A stretch of DNA of 64,000 bases from Bacteroidales bacterium (GTDB lineage Bacteria; Bacteroidota; Bacteroidia; Bacteroidales; JAGOPY01), in the NCBI GenBank assembly GCA_017991835.1, contig JAGOPY010000001.1, positions 335,892 through 399,891 of the forward strand, written 5' to 3'. Below are positions 51,801-60,762 of this stretch, piece after piece. The notes under the pieces are model-generated. The model had not been told where the DNA came from. It did not search any database and worked only from the letters and a program-made list of their open reading frames with translations. Position numbers and translations under genes: made by a program. How positions within the stretch are numbered: the first letter of the stretch is position 1; each line of letters opens with the position of its first letter.

Positions 51801-53339
51801 TTATTTGAAATTATACTCTTTCAGATACTGTTCCCATGCTGCCGGCTGGTCTTTCTTTAATACCCGCGGGAATTTGTTCGCTCCTCCCTCTTTACCGTGA
51901 ATCTTCATCCACGTGGAGAAGGCCGCCGAAGGAAGTACTTCGACGAAAACGTCTTTTATAGCGGCAATCCGTTCCACACGGTAGTCGTCGTTGAGGATTT
52001 TCAGCGCCTCGTCGATCTTTTCCCGGGCTACCGCTGCATTCAGCGGATCGTCGGTGCCCAGGTACCATTTGTGCGCCCACATCGTGTCGTGCTTGATGCC
52101 CGCAACGGTGAACTCCCTGATCTCCACGTTCATCTCGTCGCAGAGCATTTTAACGGCCCGGCTCATGTTTTCCACCGAAAGGTGCTCGCCGGTGATGCTC
52201 AGGAAATGCTTCGTACGGCCTGTGATCACGATCTCCGAGTGCATGATGGAGGTAAACTTGATGGTGTCGCCGATCAGGTAGCGCCAGGCGCCGGCGCAGG
52301 TCGACAACAGCAAGGCATACTCCTTTCCCTCTTCCACCTGGTCGATCGTCAAGGCTACCGGCTTCTCGACCATGTTGCCTTCATCGTCGAAATTCTTGTC
52401 GTCGAACGGGACAAACTCGAAAAACAGGCCATTGTCGAGGACAAGCTGGAGCGCTTTCACTTTGATGTTTTTCTGGTAGGCGATATATCCTTCCGACGCC
52501 AGGTACGATTCATGGAAGATCATCGGTTTGCCGAACAGCTTTTCGAACGATTTGGTATAAGGCTCTATCGAAACGCCGCTGTGGACATAGATGGCCAGGT
52601 TCGGCCAGATATCGTGGATGGTTTTCAGGTTGTAATGGGTGATGATCTTTTCGAGGATGATCTGGATCCAGGCCGGTACCCCTACGATCACCCCGATATC
52701 CCAGGTGATAGCCGATTTGACGATCTCATCCAGCTTTGTTGCCCAGTCGCGCTCCCGGGAGATCCTCTTTCCGGGTTTGTAGAAATGCTGGAACCAGAAC
52801 GGGATGGTACTGGCCGAGATGCCCGACAGGTCGCCTTCGTAATAGGTCCCGTTGAAGTTCAGGTGGGTACTCCCGCCGATCATCAGCATCCCTTTTTCGT
52901 AGAAATGGTCGGGGAGATGGTAGGAAAGCGACGAAACGAGCTGCCGGATGCTGACTTTCCGGATCGCCCGGATCATTTCGGAAGTGACGGGAATATGCTT
53001 GCTGGAGGCTTCCGAAGTGCCTGATGTGAGAGCGAAATATTTCACCCGCCCGGGCCAGCTCACGAAGCCTTCGCCGTTGAGCGCCCTGTACCACCATTTG
53101 CGGAACATCGTGTTGTAGGTGAATGTCGGCACCTTCGACTGGAAGGCCTTGATGGGATCGGGCTTTTTCAGGATGTCGGAAAAACCGTAGTATTCTCCGA
53201 AAGCAGTGAACTGGGCGCGCCGGAGGAGTTTTTTGAGAACCCTGTTCTGCGCCGTGTACGGATCGAGTCTGGGTTTGGCTATATCCGGCAGTCGGCCAAG
53301 TTCATAGGCCCGTTTGACAAGTTGTCCAATTATCGGCAT
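51801..53339 (-). CDS. GH3-family acyl-acid-amide synthetase-like protein
   Basis: A 512-residue member of the GH3 family (plant auxin-conjugating enzymes and bacterial homologues), adenylate-forming enzymes that may join an amino acid to an acid. FALTSGTSEASSKHIPVT near residue 80 is the ATP-binding loop. IFHESYLASEGYIAYQ lies near 270, and LLSTCAGAWRYLIGDTIKFTS near 345. The ATG giving MPIIGQLVKRAYELGR is chosen. A longer TTG start would lie inside the -7 box. The bacterial substrate is unknown. Confidence 0.9.
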   Translation of the reverse strand: MPIIGQLVKRAYELGRLPDIAKPRLDPYTAQNRVLKKLLRRAQFTAFGEYYGFSDILKKPDPIKAFQSKVPTFTYNTMFRKWWYRALNGEGFVSWPGRVKYFALTSGTSEASSKHIPVTSEMIRAIRKVSIRQLVSSLSYHLPDHFYEKGMLMIGGSTHLNFNGTYYEGDLSGISASTIPFWFQHFYKPGKRISRERDWATKLDEIVKSAITWDIGVIVGVPAWIQIILEKIITHYNLKTIHDIWPNLAIYVHSGVSIEPYTKSFEKLFGKPMIFHESYLASEGYIAYQKNIKVKALQLVLDNGLFFEFVPFDDKNFDDEGNMVEKPVALTIDQVEEGKEYALLLSTCAGAWRYLIGDTIKFTSIMHSEIVITGRTKHFLSITGEHLSVENMSRAVKMLCDEMNVEIREFTVAGIKHDTMWAHKWYLGTDDPLNAAVAREKIDEALKILNDDYRVERIAAIKDVFVEVLPSAAFSTWMKIHGKEGGANKFPRVLKKDQPAAWEQYLKEYNFK

Positions 53340-53363
53340 CTGGTGAATTTCAATATGGTCAGA

Positions 53364-53371
53364 CAAAAGTA
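53364..53371 (-). promoter_or_regulatory. Bacteroidota -7 box for the GH3-lysE unit
   Basis: CAAAAGTA on the + strand reads TACTTTTG on the coding strand, 24 bases before the chosen ATG. It decides against the upstream TTG. Confidence 0.6.
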
Positions 53372-53380
53372 AGAAATTTC

Positions 53381-53470
53381 AAACACCCTTGAGGTATCCG
53401 ATTTCGAGCACCCCAAGGGTGTTTCACAAAGATATCCCTGAAAACCACTATTTTTTTATCTAGTGGTTTT
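53381..53470. promoter_or_regulatory. Two perfect inverted repeats in a divergent intergenic region
   Basis: AAACACCCTTG pairs with CAAGGGTGTTT (53381-53424, 22-base loop), and AAAACCACTA pairs with TAGTGGTTTT (53441-53470, 10-base loop). They lie between the GH3 and protease gene starts. They could be leader hairpins or regulator sites. The rest of the gap to 53635 is AT-rich, without further structure seen. Confidence 0.5.
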
Positions 53471-53635
53471 CTGCTATGGTTATGAATATTTTATATCTTA
53501 TTATTGGCCATGCGTTTAATTGGAGAGGGATTATGGTCATTCTTGAAAGCATCCAAAAATCAAATCAAAATCTATCCTTTTATACTTTAAATCTTGTCAA
53601 TCAAACTTAAGTTAAAATTAACCAAAAAAAGAGCT

Positions 53636-53689
53636 ATGAGAAAAATCCTTATTTTTACGGTGCTTGTCTTCTCTCAGTGGTTGAGATGA
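53636..53689 (+). pseudogene. Out-of-frame signal-peptide start of the second protease gene
   Basis: ATG with MRKILIFTVLVF, then a stop after 17 codons. In the downstream gene's frame the same DNA reads FYGACLLSVVEMKNVNA. Adding one T to the five-T run at 53652-53656 would join them into MRKILIFYGACLLSVVEMK, a good signal peptide ending in an Ala. Confidence 0.65.
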
Positions 53690-56600
53690 AGAATGTAAAT
53701 GCTGAGGAGATCAGTGTGAATCAAACTTTTACAGCTGATACCAGTTTCAACCCATTTCCTTCCCAGGAAATAACCTATTCCCTGAAAATATCAGGGTATA
53801 TTGAATTGTTTTCACCTGCCAGCCTTGCTCGGGTAATCGTAAGTACAGATAAAGGTGACTTTTTGGTAGTAGAGGCTTACCCTTTAATCATATCGGATAC
53901 GATCTTTGAATTCACAACCTATGGTGATGAAACTGTTTATCTTGACGGATTGACGCCCTATGAAATCAGGGTGGAGGTTCTGGATGCAAGTATTTATATT
54001 CAGAATCTCTTTTTCGATAAAGAAGAAGTGGAAGATGCTGCAACAAAGCAATACCAGGAAAAAAAGATAGCAGATCACAGGAAAGTTGATTTGATCAATT
54101 TTAACATTTCCGAATGGGGAATGGACTGGATTGCCGGGAATACAGCACTGGTTGATTTATACTACAAGGATAAGAAAGAGCTTTATGGAGAAAAGTATAA
54201 TTTACTGGGATATGATTATTATATAGGAGGAGTTTATCAAATAATCGGTAAGGAATATCAGCCTGTTACTGATTTTTCTCTCGTCAATCATTGGGATTGG
54301 CGTGAACGGCATGGGGCTAATAATCCCAATTCTCCTTACTTTGACGAGGATTATGATAACTTAACCGGCTGGCTTACTATACCTAAAAATCAAGGTTTTT
54401 GCGGAGCATGCGGCATATTTGGAACCTTAAGTGCCTTAGAGGGGGTTATTAACCTGTATTACAACCAACATCTTGATTTGGATTTATCAGAACAACACCT
54501 GCTATCATGTGTACCTCAAGCCACCTGTTCAGGTGTCAATATCGGATTAGTTATGGAATACCTTGAAGATTATGGAGTAGTGGATGAAACATGCTCGCCT
54601 TACCTGGCTAATGATCAAGGGGACTGTGAAGACCCTATTATTGTATGCACCGAGCCGGATATCTTGGCAAAAATTAACTCCTCAACCCACTTACAGGGTA
54701 GCTTAACCTCTGATTGGGAAGATATTTTTTTGGAAATGATCCTAAACGGCCCCATTGGATTGACAATTACTAACGGAACTCATCATGTTGCATTAGTTGG
54801 TTGGACCTATAATGGGGAAAGTGAAGAATTATTTATCATATATAAAGATAGTCAAGGTTATGAGGATTTCGGTGATCATGGATTTATGATCGAGCAAGTA
54901 GATGGTAATTACCTTGAAGCATATATTCAGGAGGGACCATATTTTGAGGAAATTCCGGTACAACCCACAGTACAGGTATGGGATAAAGATGATGATGGAT
55001 ATTGCTGGTGGGGAATCGGGCCAAAACCCATTGGCTGTGATACTTGCCTGAGCCAGCGCGATTGCGACGATTCCAATCCGTCAAAAGGGCCTTATAATAC
55101 CGATTATTCCTGTTATTGCGATGACAACTTTGCAAGTTATGATACGTTGAGAATTACAACAACTACAACATGGCCCGGAATCGTCAAACTCGAAAGTCCG
55201 CTTTCGATTGAAAATGGTGGCCAGCTGACTATTACAGGTACGGTTTATGCTCCATCTGTAGAACAGATCATTATTAAGCGGGGCGGCAAGTTAATTATCG
55301 ACGGAGGGAAAATTACCAAATCCTGCGATAATCTCTGGAAAGGAATTCAGGTTTGGGGTGACAGTACACTTTCCCAATACCCGTATTCCAATCAGGGATA
55401 TTTGAGTATCATTAACAGTGGTTGCATTGAATATGCCCATACGGCCGTTTACGTGGGTAAAAAAGTATCGGACACGCCATATTATACCCATTCGGGGGGT
55501 ATTGTCATCTGTGATGATGCCATGTTTTTAAATAATGAAATAGATGTTGAATTTCTTCCGTTTATCAACGATCATTTTTATTATGGAAATGAAATGCCCA
55601 ATTTTAGCGGATTCCGGAAAACTATTTTTAAAACCTACGATCCCGAATTCGTATTGCCAAAACCTCTTGCACATGTTATTCTTGATGGAGTCAACGGCGT
55701 CGATTTTTACGGTTGTTCATTTGAAACGGAAGAACTAACCTATTACCCTTTAGCCGCAGACGACAGAGGTATTGGGATCCTGGTTTACGATTCTCCTCTG
55801 ATAGTTACGGGTATTTGCACCAGCAATACAATTCCTTGCACCGCATACGATTCTTGTTATTTTATCAATTTACGTTACGGTATTAAAGCATTCGGGTCCG
55901 GTGGAAGTGATTTCCTTTCTATCTCAGGGGCGTCATTTAACACAAATGTGGCTGGTATCTATCTTTCAGGGTATCACGAGTCTGAAATCATAGCTTCATA
56001 TTTTCATTCGGATATTGCAGCAGGAAATGTCGAAGAATTGGAGGATAAATTTTTCGGAGGGATTTACCTGGATGAATCAACAGGGTACCATATCGAAGGG
56101 AATCACTTCGATGGGCCGTATTACTACGTTGGAGGTCATGGCAACGGTATTTCACGAATAGGCATTTATGTCGATAACTCCGGTGAGGCGGACAATGAAA
56201 TATATAACAATTTATTCACCGGGCTTGATGGCGGCATTGTTGCCGAAGGAGTAAATAAAGGGGGTGAGGAATTCCGGACCGGATTATGCCTTAAATGCAA
56301 TGACTTTTTACATTGTATAAATGATATCATGGTTTTCCCGGATCCGCTCTATCCACGGGAAAGGAACATGGGTATTAAAACCGACCAGGGATCAAATTCA
56401 ACGTTAAGTACTGCCCTTGCAGGTAATACTTTTACCTCTGAAATACAAGATTACCAGGGAGAGGATGGAGAAGGAAACCAGAGGTATTATTGGAGTTATT
56501 ACAATGATGCGGAATATATTAATTATTACCACCATGCTGAGAATCTGAATTTTGTTACATATCCTTCTGAAGATAATTATACTGATGAATCCATTAGTTT

Positions 56601-57828
56601 AATCAATAAAGGAACTTTGTATAACAAAAATGAAGCCTGCCCATCAAGTTTGAATAATAATAATAATCATTTGAAAAGCATGGTAGATTCAAGAGCCGAA
56701 ATAGCCATTGCAAATCTTCAGCTTGACACTTTATTAGTTGAATATTATAACTTGGTTGATGGGGGGAATACTGAATCCATGAATTTTGAGATAGTTACCA
56801 GTATGCCGGATGAAGCGCTGGAATTGCGGCAGGAACTGCTTGCAAGTTCTCCATACTTATCGGATACGGTGATGAAAAATGCCATCTTGAAGGAAAATGT
56901 CTTACCCAATGCCATGATAAGGGATGTTTTAACTGCAAATCCTCAATCAGCGAAATCGTTTGACCTGATTGGAACCGTTGAAAACCGTTTTGACCCGATG
57001 CCGAGTTACATGATGGCGGAAATAATGCAGGGACAACAACAACTTGGAGCCAAGGAAGCCATGGAATCGGAGATCAGTTATTGGGAACAGTACCGGGCCA
57101 GGGCCGTCAGGCAATTGATACGGGAATACCTTACCGATTCTACCATTGTCGACCGGAGTGACAGTCTCATCCAGTTATTTGAAAATGAACCGGACCTTGA
57201 ATCAAAATATCGCCTGGCATTCACCTATTGGGAAGCAAGCCAGGAAGAGCAAGCCCTTTCGACATTGAACAGCATCACTTCCTTATTTATGTTATCATCC
57301 CGGCAACAGCAGGCACATGAAGCTTATATGGACTTCTTTGCCATCCTGGAAATTATGAAAGACAGCAGCCTGCATGCCAGCCAGCTTGATTCGGTAACTG
57401 TTCAGGAATTGATCACCATAATGGATGAAAATCTGCCGGGTGTCAGCTCCTGCGCCAGGGGATTGCTGGTGAAAGGCAGGCATATTCATTTCACGGAAAC
57501 CGTTGTATTCCCAACAGAAGTTAAGTCTTATCCTGATTACCAGAATTATAAACAGCCTGAATTTTCAGAGAAGGAAAGATTGCACTTATTTCCAAATCCC
57601 GCCGGGGACTACGTGGTGGCCTATTTCAATACAATCGAACTTGGAGGACAGGGAAGAATTATTATCAGTGACCTCCAGGGCAGAAAAATTGAAAATATCA
57701 GGTTGAATTCGGAGCAGAACCAGCAGGTAATCGACTTATCAACTAATCCAAATGGAATCTATTTGATCAATTTATATGTAAATGATAAATTGATGGCTTC
57801 GGAAAAGCTTTCAAAGGGTTCGAAATAA
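53677..57828 (+). CDS. Papain-like (C1A) protease-domain protein with MopE-like motif, beta-helix and T9SS C-terminal domain
   Basis: A 1383-residue paralogue of the protease at 37136. The N-terminal beta domain (VNQTFTADTSFNPFPSQEIT) is followed by a C1A domain at about 205-410: NQGFCGACGIFG with Cys245, LDLSEQHLLSC, and THHVALVGW with His369. YKDSQGYEDFGDHGF follows, where the usual active-site Asn is Asp391. Next come a calcium/MopE-like segment (DKDDDGYCWWG, RDCDDSNPSKGPYN), a beta-helix-like region (about 490-970), helical repeats, and a T9SS-type end (LHLFPNPAGDYVVAYF, NPNGIYLINLYV). The start lacks a signal peptide in this frame; one lies just upstream out of frame. The propeller gene follows 76 bases later. 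Confidence 0.78.
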   Translation: MVEMKNVNAEEISVNQTFTADTSFNPFPSQEITYSLKISGYIELFSPASLARVIVSTDKGDFLVVEAYPLIISDTIFEFTTYGDETVYLDGLTPYEIRVEVLDASIYIQNLFFDKEEVEDAATKQYQEKKIADHRKVDLINFNISEWGMDWIAGNTALVDLYYKDKKELYGEKYNLLGYDYYIGGVYQIIGKEYQPVTDFSLVNHWDWRERHGANNPNSPYFDEDYDNLTGWLTIPKNQGFCGACGIFGTLSALEGVINLYYNQHLDLDLSEQHLLSCVPQATCSGVNIGLVMEYLEDYGVVDETCSPYLANDQGDCEDPIIVCTEPDILAKINSSTHLQGSLTSDWEDIFLEMILNGPIGLTITNGTHHVALVGWTYNGESEELFIIYKDSQGYEDFGDHGFMIEQVDGNYLEAYIQEGPYFEEIPVQPTVQVWDKDDDGYCWWGIGPKPIGCDTCLSQRDCDDSNPSKGPYNTDYSCYCDDNFASYDTLRITTTTTWPGIVKLESPLSIENGGQLTITGTVYAPSVEQIIIKRGGKLIIDGGKITKSCDNLWKGIQVWGDSTLSQYPYSNQGYLSIINSGCIEYAHTAVYVGKKVSDTPYYTHSGGIVICDDAMFLNNEIDVEFLPFINDHFYYGNEMPNFSGFRKTIFKTYDPEFVLPKPLAHVILDGVNGVDFYGCSFETEELTYYPLAADDRGIGILVYDSPLIVTGICTSNTIPCTAYDSCYFINLRYGIKAFGSGGSDFLSISGASFNTNVAGIYLSGYHESEIIASYFHSDIAAGNVEELEDKFFGGIYLDESTGYHIEGNHFDGPYYYVGGHGNGISRIGIYVDNSGEADNEIYNNLFTGLDGGIVAEGVNKGGEEFRTGLCLKCNDFLHCINDIMVFPDPLYPRERNMGIKTDQGSNSTLSTALAGNTFTSEIQDYQGEDGEGNQRYYWSYYNDAEYINYYHHAENLNFVTYPSEDNYTDESISLINKGTLYNKNEACPSSLNNNNNHLKSMVDSRAEIAIANLQLDTLLVEYYNLVDGGNTESMNFEIVTSMPDEALELRQELLASSPYLSDTVMKNAILKENVLPNAMIRDVLTANPQSAKSFDLIGTVENRFDPMPSYMMAEIMQGQQQLGAKEAMESEISYWEQYRARAVRQLIREYLTDSTIVDRSDSLIQLFENEPDLESKYRLAFTYWEASQEEQALSTLNSITSLFMLSSRQQQAHEAYMDFFAILEIMKDSSLHASQLDSVTVQELITIMDENLPGVSSCARGLLVKGRHIHFTETVVFPTEVKSYPDYQNYKQPEFSEKERLHLFPNPAGDYVVAYFNTIELGGQGRIIISDLQGRKIENIRLNSEQNQQVIDLSTNPNGIYLINLYVNDKLMASEKLSKGSK

Positions 57829-57839
57829 ATAATAAATCT

Positions 57840-57876
57840 AAGGATTAGCTGGTGATGACCTCACCAGTTAATCCTT
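57840..57876 (+). terminator. Strong hairpin between the protease and propeller genes
   Basis: AAGGATTAGCTGGTGA pairs with TCACCAGTTAATCCTT with one mismatch, around a five-base loop. No long T-run follows. It may attenuate rather than end transcription into the next gene, or stabilise the upstream mRNA. Confidence 0.6.
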
Positions 57877-57904
57877 CTCCTATATATCGGCTAAAAAAAA
57901 ACTG

Positions 57905-59455
57905 ATGAATACTAACAAATCACTGATCAAAAACATACTAATCGCATTGGTATTGGCAATTCCTTTTACTAACTATGCACAGATCTGGCCGCAAATTTAT
58001 GGTGACAATTTACGCGCTTATGGTAAAGACATTATTGAAAGTTATGATAAAGGATACACTATTTGCGGAAGCATTTTAAAAGATGCAAGCCATTTTAAAT
58101 ATGGTTGGTTGATAAAAACAGACATCAATGGCAATGAACTTTGGAATAAAAAATTTGGTGATGGGAGTGTTGAAAATTCATTTTATGACTTTGATAAAAC
58201 CAATGATAATGGATTCATATTAAGCGGGTCGACGGCTCAATACGATATTGAAATTGACCCTCTGTTTGTAAAACTTAATTCTTGTGGTGAAATTGAGTGG
58301 TGTAACATCTTTTTAAGTCCAGGTTTTAATACTGGCAGTGGGGTAATTGGCTTACCCAACGGTGAGTTTCTGGGTATGTTGCAGTATTATGGCGGGGATT
58401 ATGCCCATAAACGAATTAGCCTGGTTAAAATGGATTCAAGCGGTGATCCTATTTGGATAAAGCATCTTGCGCAAGAAGATTCCACAATAGTTAATGAAGA
58501 GGGATATAATCTCTATCTTACCCTTGATAATAATTATTTAGTTACCGGGAGGTGTTTCTGTCCGTCAAAAAAACCTTTTTTTATAAAGACCGATACCTCG
58601 GGTGAACAATTATGGGATATTCGATGGCCGGTAGGTTATGGGGGATGGGCTGGCCAGTCAGTTTTCGCATCTAACGGAATGATTTACAATGGTTCAAATT
58701 TACAGTTTATAGGCAAACCCAGAATTCCTTATTTGTTAAAATTTCATAATGATGGAGATATTATAAATCAATACGCCCTTCTGGCAGATACAATTGAAAA
58801 TGGAGGCGCTGAATCATTATTATTGGTTGATGATACAATAATGTATGTGGGTATAACCTGGACGGACGATCCAACTTATGAAGAATTATATAGTGATATT
58901 CTTAAAATCGATACTTTAGGCAATCTGATAATGCAAAGGCGACTTGTGGATGATGGATATGCACCGTCAAGCATTATCCAATCCGGTGATAATAAAATTC
59001 TTACTTTGGGGACTTATTATGTTGACGGCAACTGGGATATTTACCTCTGGAAAATGAATATCGACCTGGAAGATGATACGCTTTACACCCAGCCGCTCAC
59101 GTACGATAGCTTATGCCCGTACGAAATCCAGTCGGATACGGTGGAACTGGATTGCGGTTTGTACGTGAATATCGACGAAATCCCCACCAAAGAAGAATAC
59201 GAATCGACAATAAAAATTTCGCCGAATCCGGCCAGGGAATGGATTGTGCTTAGTTTTCCGGACATCAGCCTGTCGAAAAATACAGACATCATTATCTATA
59301 ATCTTTTCGGCCAGGAAGTCATGAAAAAAAGTGTTTCTCCACAAAACCGGATGGTATCTGTGAATATTTCAAGTTTATCTTCTGGTATTTACCTGGCAAC
59401 TTGCAGTGATACAAAGAAAAGGACTTTGAAGGGGAAGTTTGTAATAGGAAAATGA
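57905..59455 (+). CDS. T9SS cargo protein with propeller-like repeats and C-terminal sorting domain
   Basis: A 516-residue paralogue of the genes at 26927 and 35491. The signal peptide is NILIALVLAIPFTNYAQ. Repeats of the form GYTICGSILKDAS...GWLIKTDINGNELWNKKFG run to about residue 400. The T9SS domain (STIKISPNPAREWIVLSF, IIIYNLFGQEVMKK, SSLSSGIYLATC, KGKFVIGK) closes the protein. Unlike the other two copies, its C-terminal domain carries no heptamer or GC-hairpin insert. AT-rich body. Second gene of the module after the protease. Confidence 0.83.
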   Translation: MNTNKSLIKNILIALVLAIPFTNYAQIWPQIYGDNLRAYGKDIIESYDKGYTICGSILKDASHFKYGWLIKTDINGNELWNKKFGDGSVENSFYDFDKTNDNGFILSGSTAQYDIEIDPLFVKLNSCGEIEWCNIFLSPGFNTGSGVIGLPNGEFLGMLQYYGGDYAHKRISLVKMDSSGDPIWIKHLAQEDSTIVNEEGYNLYLTLDNNYLVTGRCFCPSKKPFFIKTDTSGEQLWDIRWPVGYGGWAGQSVFASNGMIYNGSNLQFIGKPRIPYLLKFHNDGDIINQYALLADTIENGGAESLLLVDDTIMYVGITWTDDPTYEELYSDILKIDTLGNLIMQRRLVDDGYAPSSIIQSGDNKILTLGTYYVDGNWDIYLWKMNIDLEDDTLYTQPLTYDSLCPYEIQSDTVELDCGLYVNIDEIPTKEEYESTIKISPNPAREWIVLSFPDISLSKNTDIIIYNLFGQEVMKKSVSPQNRMVSVNISSLSSGIYLATCSDTKKRTLKGKFVIGK

Positions 59456-59478
59456 AGTGAAACCCCTACAGGCAAGGA

Positions 59479-60603
59479 CTAAACAAACACCCCCGCCGCG
59501 ATCCCGTCGGCAAACAGCTTCCCTTCTTCCGTAAGGAAATACTTCGTCCCTTCCCGGTAAAGATGATTTTTTTTGATAAATAGATGCGATTTTTTTATGA
59601 AATGATTTTCAAACTGCTCACCGAAAACATTCCGGATATGAACGGTGTCGCAGCCCCATGCCGTCCGCAGCGAGGTCATCACATATTCGTTGTAGCGCTG
59701 GTCGGTGGAAAGCACTTCTTTTTCCTCCACAGATGACTGATATTCATCCAGTTTGATGTATTGACTGATGTTGGAAACGTTCCACTGCCGCGAATGGCCG
59801 TTGAACGAATGGGCGGAAGGGCCCAGGCCGAGGTAGTGCCCGCCCAGCCAGTAAAGGCTGTTGTGCTTCGAGTAATACCCTTCCCTGGCAAAATTCGATA
59901 TCTCGTAATGGATGAAATCATTGGCTTTTGCCTGTTCCAGCAGCATTTTGAAATGCCTGACAGACAGCTCCTCATCGACCGGCGCGTATTTTCCTTTTTC
60001 GATAAGCAGGGCCAGCGGCGTTTTCTGTTCCACCGTGAGGGCATAGGCCGAAAGGTGCGGAATATCGAGTGAGAAGAAGGTTTCGAGGTTCTTTGCCCAT
60101 TTCTCCTCCGTCAACCCGGGAATGCCGTAGATCAGGTCGATGGTCAGGTTATCGAAACCCGCACGCCGGGCTGCCTCGATGGCCCGGTGCGCCTGGCCGG
60201 CGTCGTGCACCCGGTTCAGGTAGCGCAGATCATCATCGAAAAACGACTGGATCCCGATGCTCAACCGGTTGATACCGGCCTTTCTCCACTCTTCCAGCGA
60301 TGTTTCGTTAATATCATCAGGATTCGCCTCCAGTGTAATTTCCACCCCATGTTCAATGTTAAAATGCAATGCCAAATGCGCAATGCACAATGCTAAATGC
60401 GCAATGGACCAAAGGGACGGCGTTCCTCCCCCGAAATAGACCGTGTTCACCGGTTCACCCTGCAGGTAGTCCTTCCGGAGCTCCATCTCTTTTAATAGTG
60501 CCCGGGTAAACTCGTCACGCCATTTTACCGAAGCGACGGAGAAGAAATTGCAGTAGTGGCATTTCTGTTTGCAAAAAGGTATATGGATATAGATTCCAGC
60601 CAT
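59479..60603 (-). CDS. hemW: Radical SAM heme chaperone HemW
   Basis: A 374-residue HemN-like radical SAM protein, thought to handle heme rather than act as coproporphyrinogen oxidase. GIYIHIPFCKQKCHYCNFFSV holds the Cys-x3-Cys-x2-Cys cluster site. NTVYFGGGTPSLW lies near residue 56, EITLEANPDDI near 90, RLSIGIQSFFDDDLRYLNRVHDA near 115, and DLIYGIPGLTEEKW near 160. A repeat-encoded insert (SIAHLALCIAHLALHFN) sits between GGGTPSLW and EITLEAN, where relatives have only a short loop. The C-terminal HemN domain is present. Confidence 0.92.
   Translation of the reverse strand: MAGIYIHIPFCKQKCHYCNFFSVASVKWRDEFTRALLKEMELRKDYLQGEPVNTVYFGGGTPSLWSIAHLALCIAHLALHFNIEHGVEITLEANPDDINETSLEEWRKAGINRLSIGIQSFFDDDLRYLNRVHDAGQAHRAIEAARRAGFDNLTIDLIYGIPGLTEEKWAKNLETFFSLDIPHLSAYALTVEQKTPLALLIEKGKYAPVDEELSVRHFKMLLEQAKANDFIHYEISNFAREGYYSKHNSLYWLGGHYLGLGPSAHSFNGHSRQWNVSNISQYIKLDEYQSSVEEKEVLSTDQRYNEYVMTSLRTAWGCDTVHIRNVFGEQFENHFIKKSHLFIKKNHLYREGTKYFLTEEGKLFADGIAAGVFV
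60363..60406 (-). repeat. Heptamer array GCGCAAT inside hemW
   Basis: Six 7-bp units of the type GC(G/A/C)(C/A)AAT and GC(C/T)AAAT. It is translated as the AHLALCIAHLAL insert without a frame break. Confidence 0.9.
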
Positions 60604-60614
60604 TTGAAAGCGAA

Positions 60615-60702
60615 TTATCCGCGTACATCCGCCTCATCCGCGGTATCCGCGTGCTGTTGATAGAACGCGGATGACACGGATCCTGGCGGATAAACACGGA
60701 TT
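60615..60702. repeat. Imperfect palindrome with ATCCGCG words
   Basis: The left arm has repeated ATCCGCG words, and the right arm has CGCGGATGACACGGAT and ACACGGAT words. It lies in the divergent gap between hemW and the DUF362 gene. Same design as the elements at 9711 and 11717. Confidence 0.8.
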
Positions 60703-60762
60703 TTTATTTCAGCAATAATGACAAATATATGTACTTTAGCATACAAAAATATCAAGTCAACC

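Noticed and set aside
51897-53024. A 375-codon frame on the + strand opposite the GH3-family gene
   Set aside because: The minus-strand frame carries all GH3 motifs; the opposite frame is a low-complexity shadow typical of GC-rich third positions.
41560-53700. Phase variation by long homopolymer tracts in the protease genes
   Set aside because: Only a five-T run and a GG pair were found at the break points, too short to assert slippage switching; kept only as a question in the findings.
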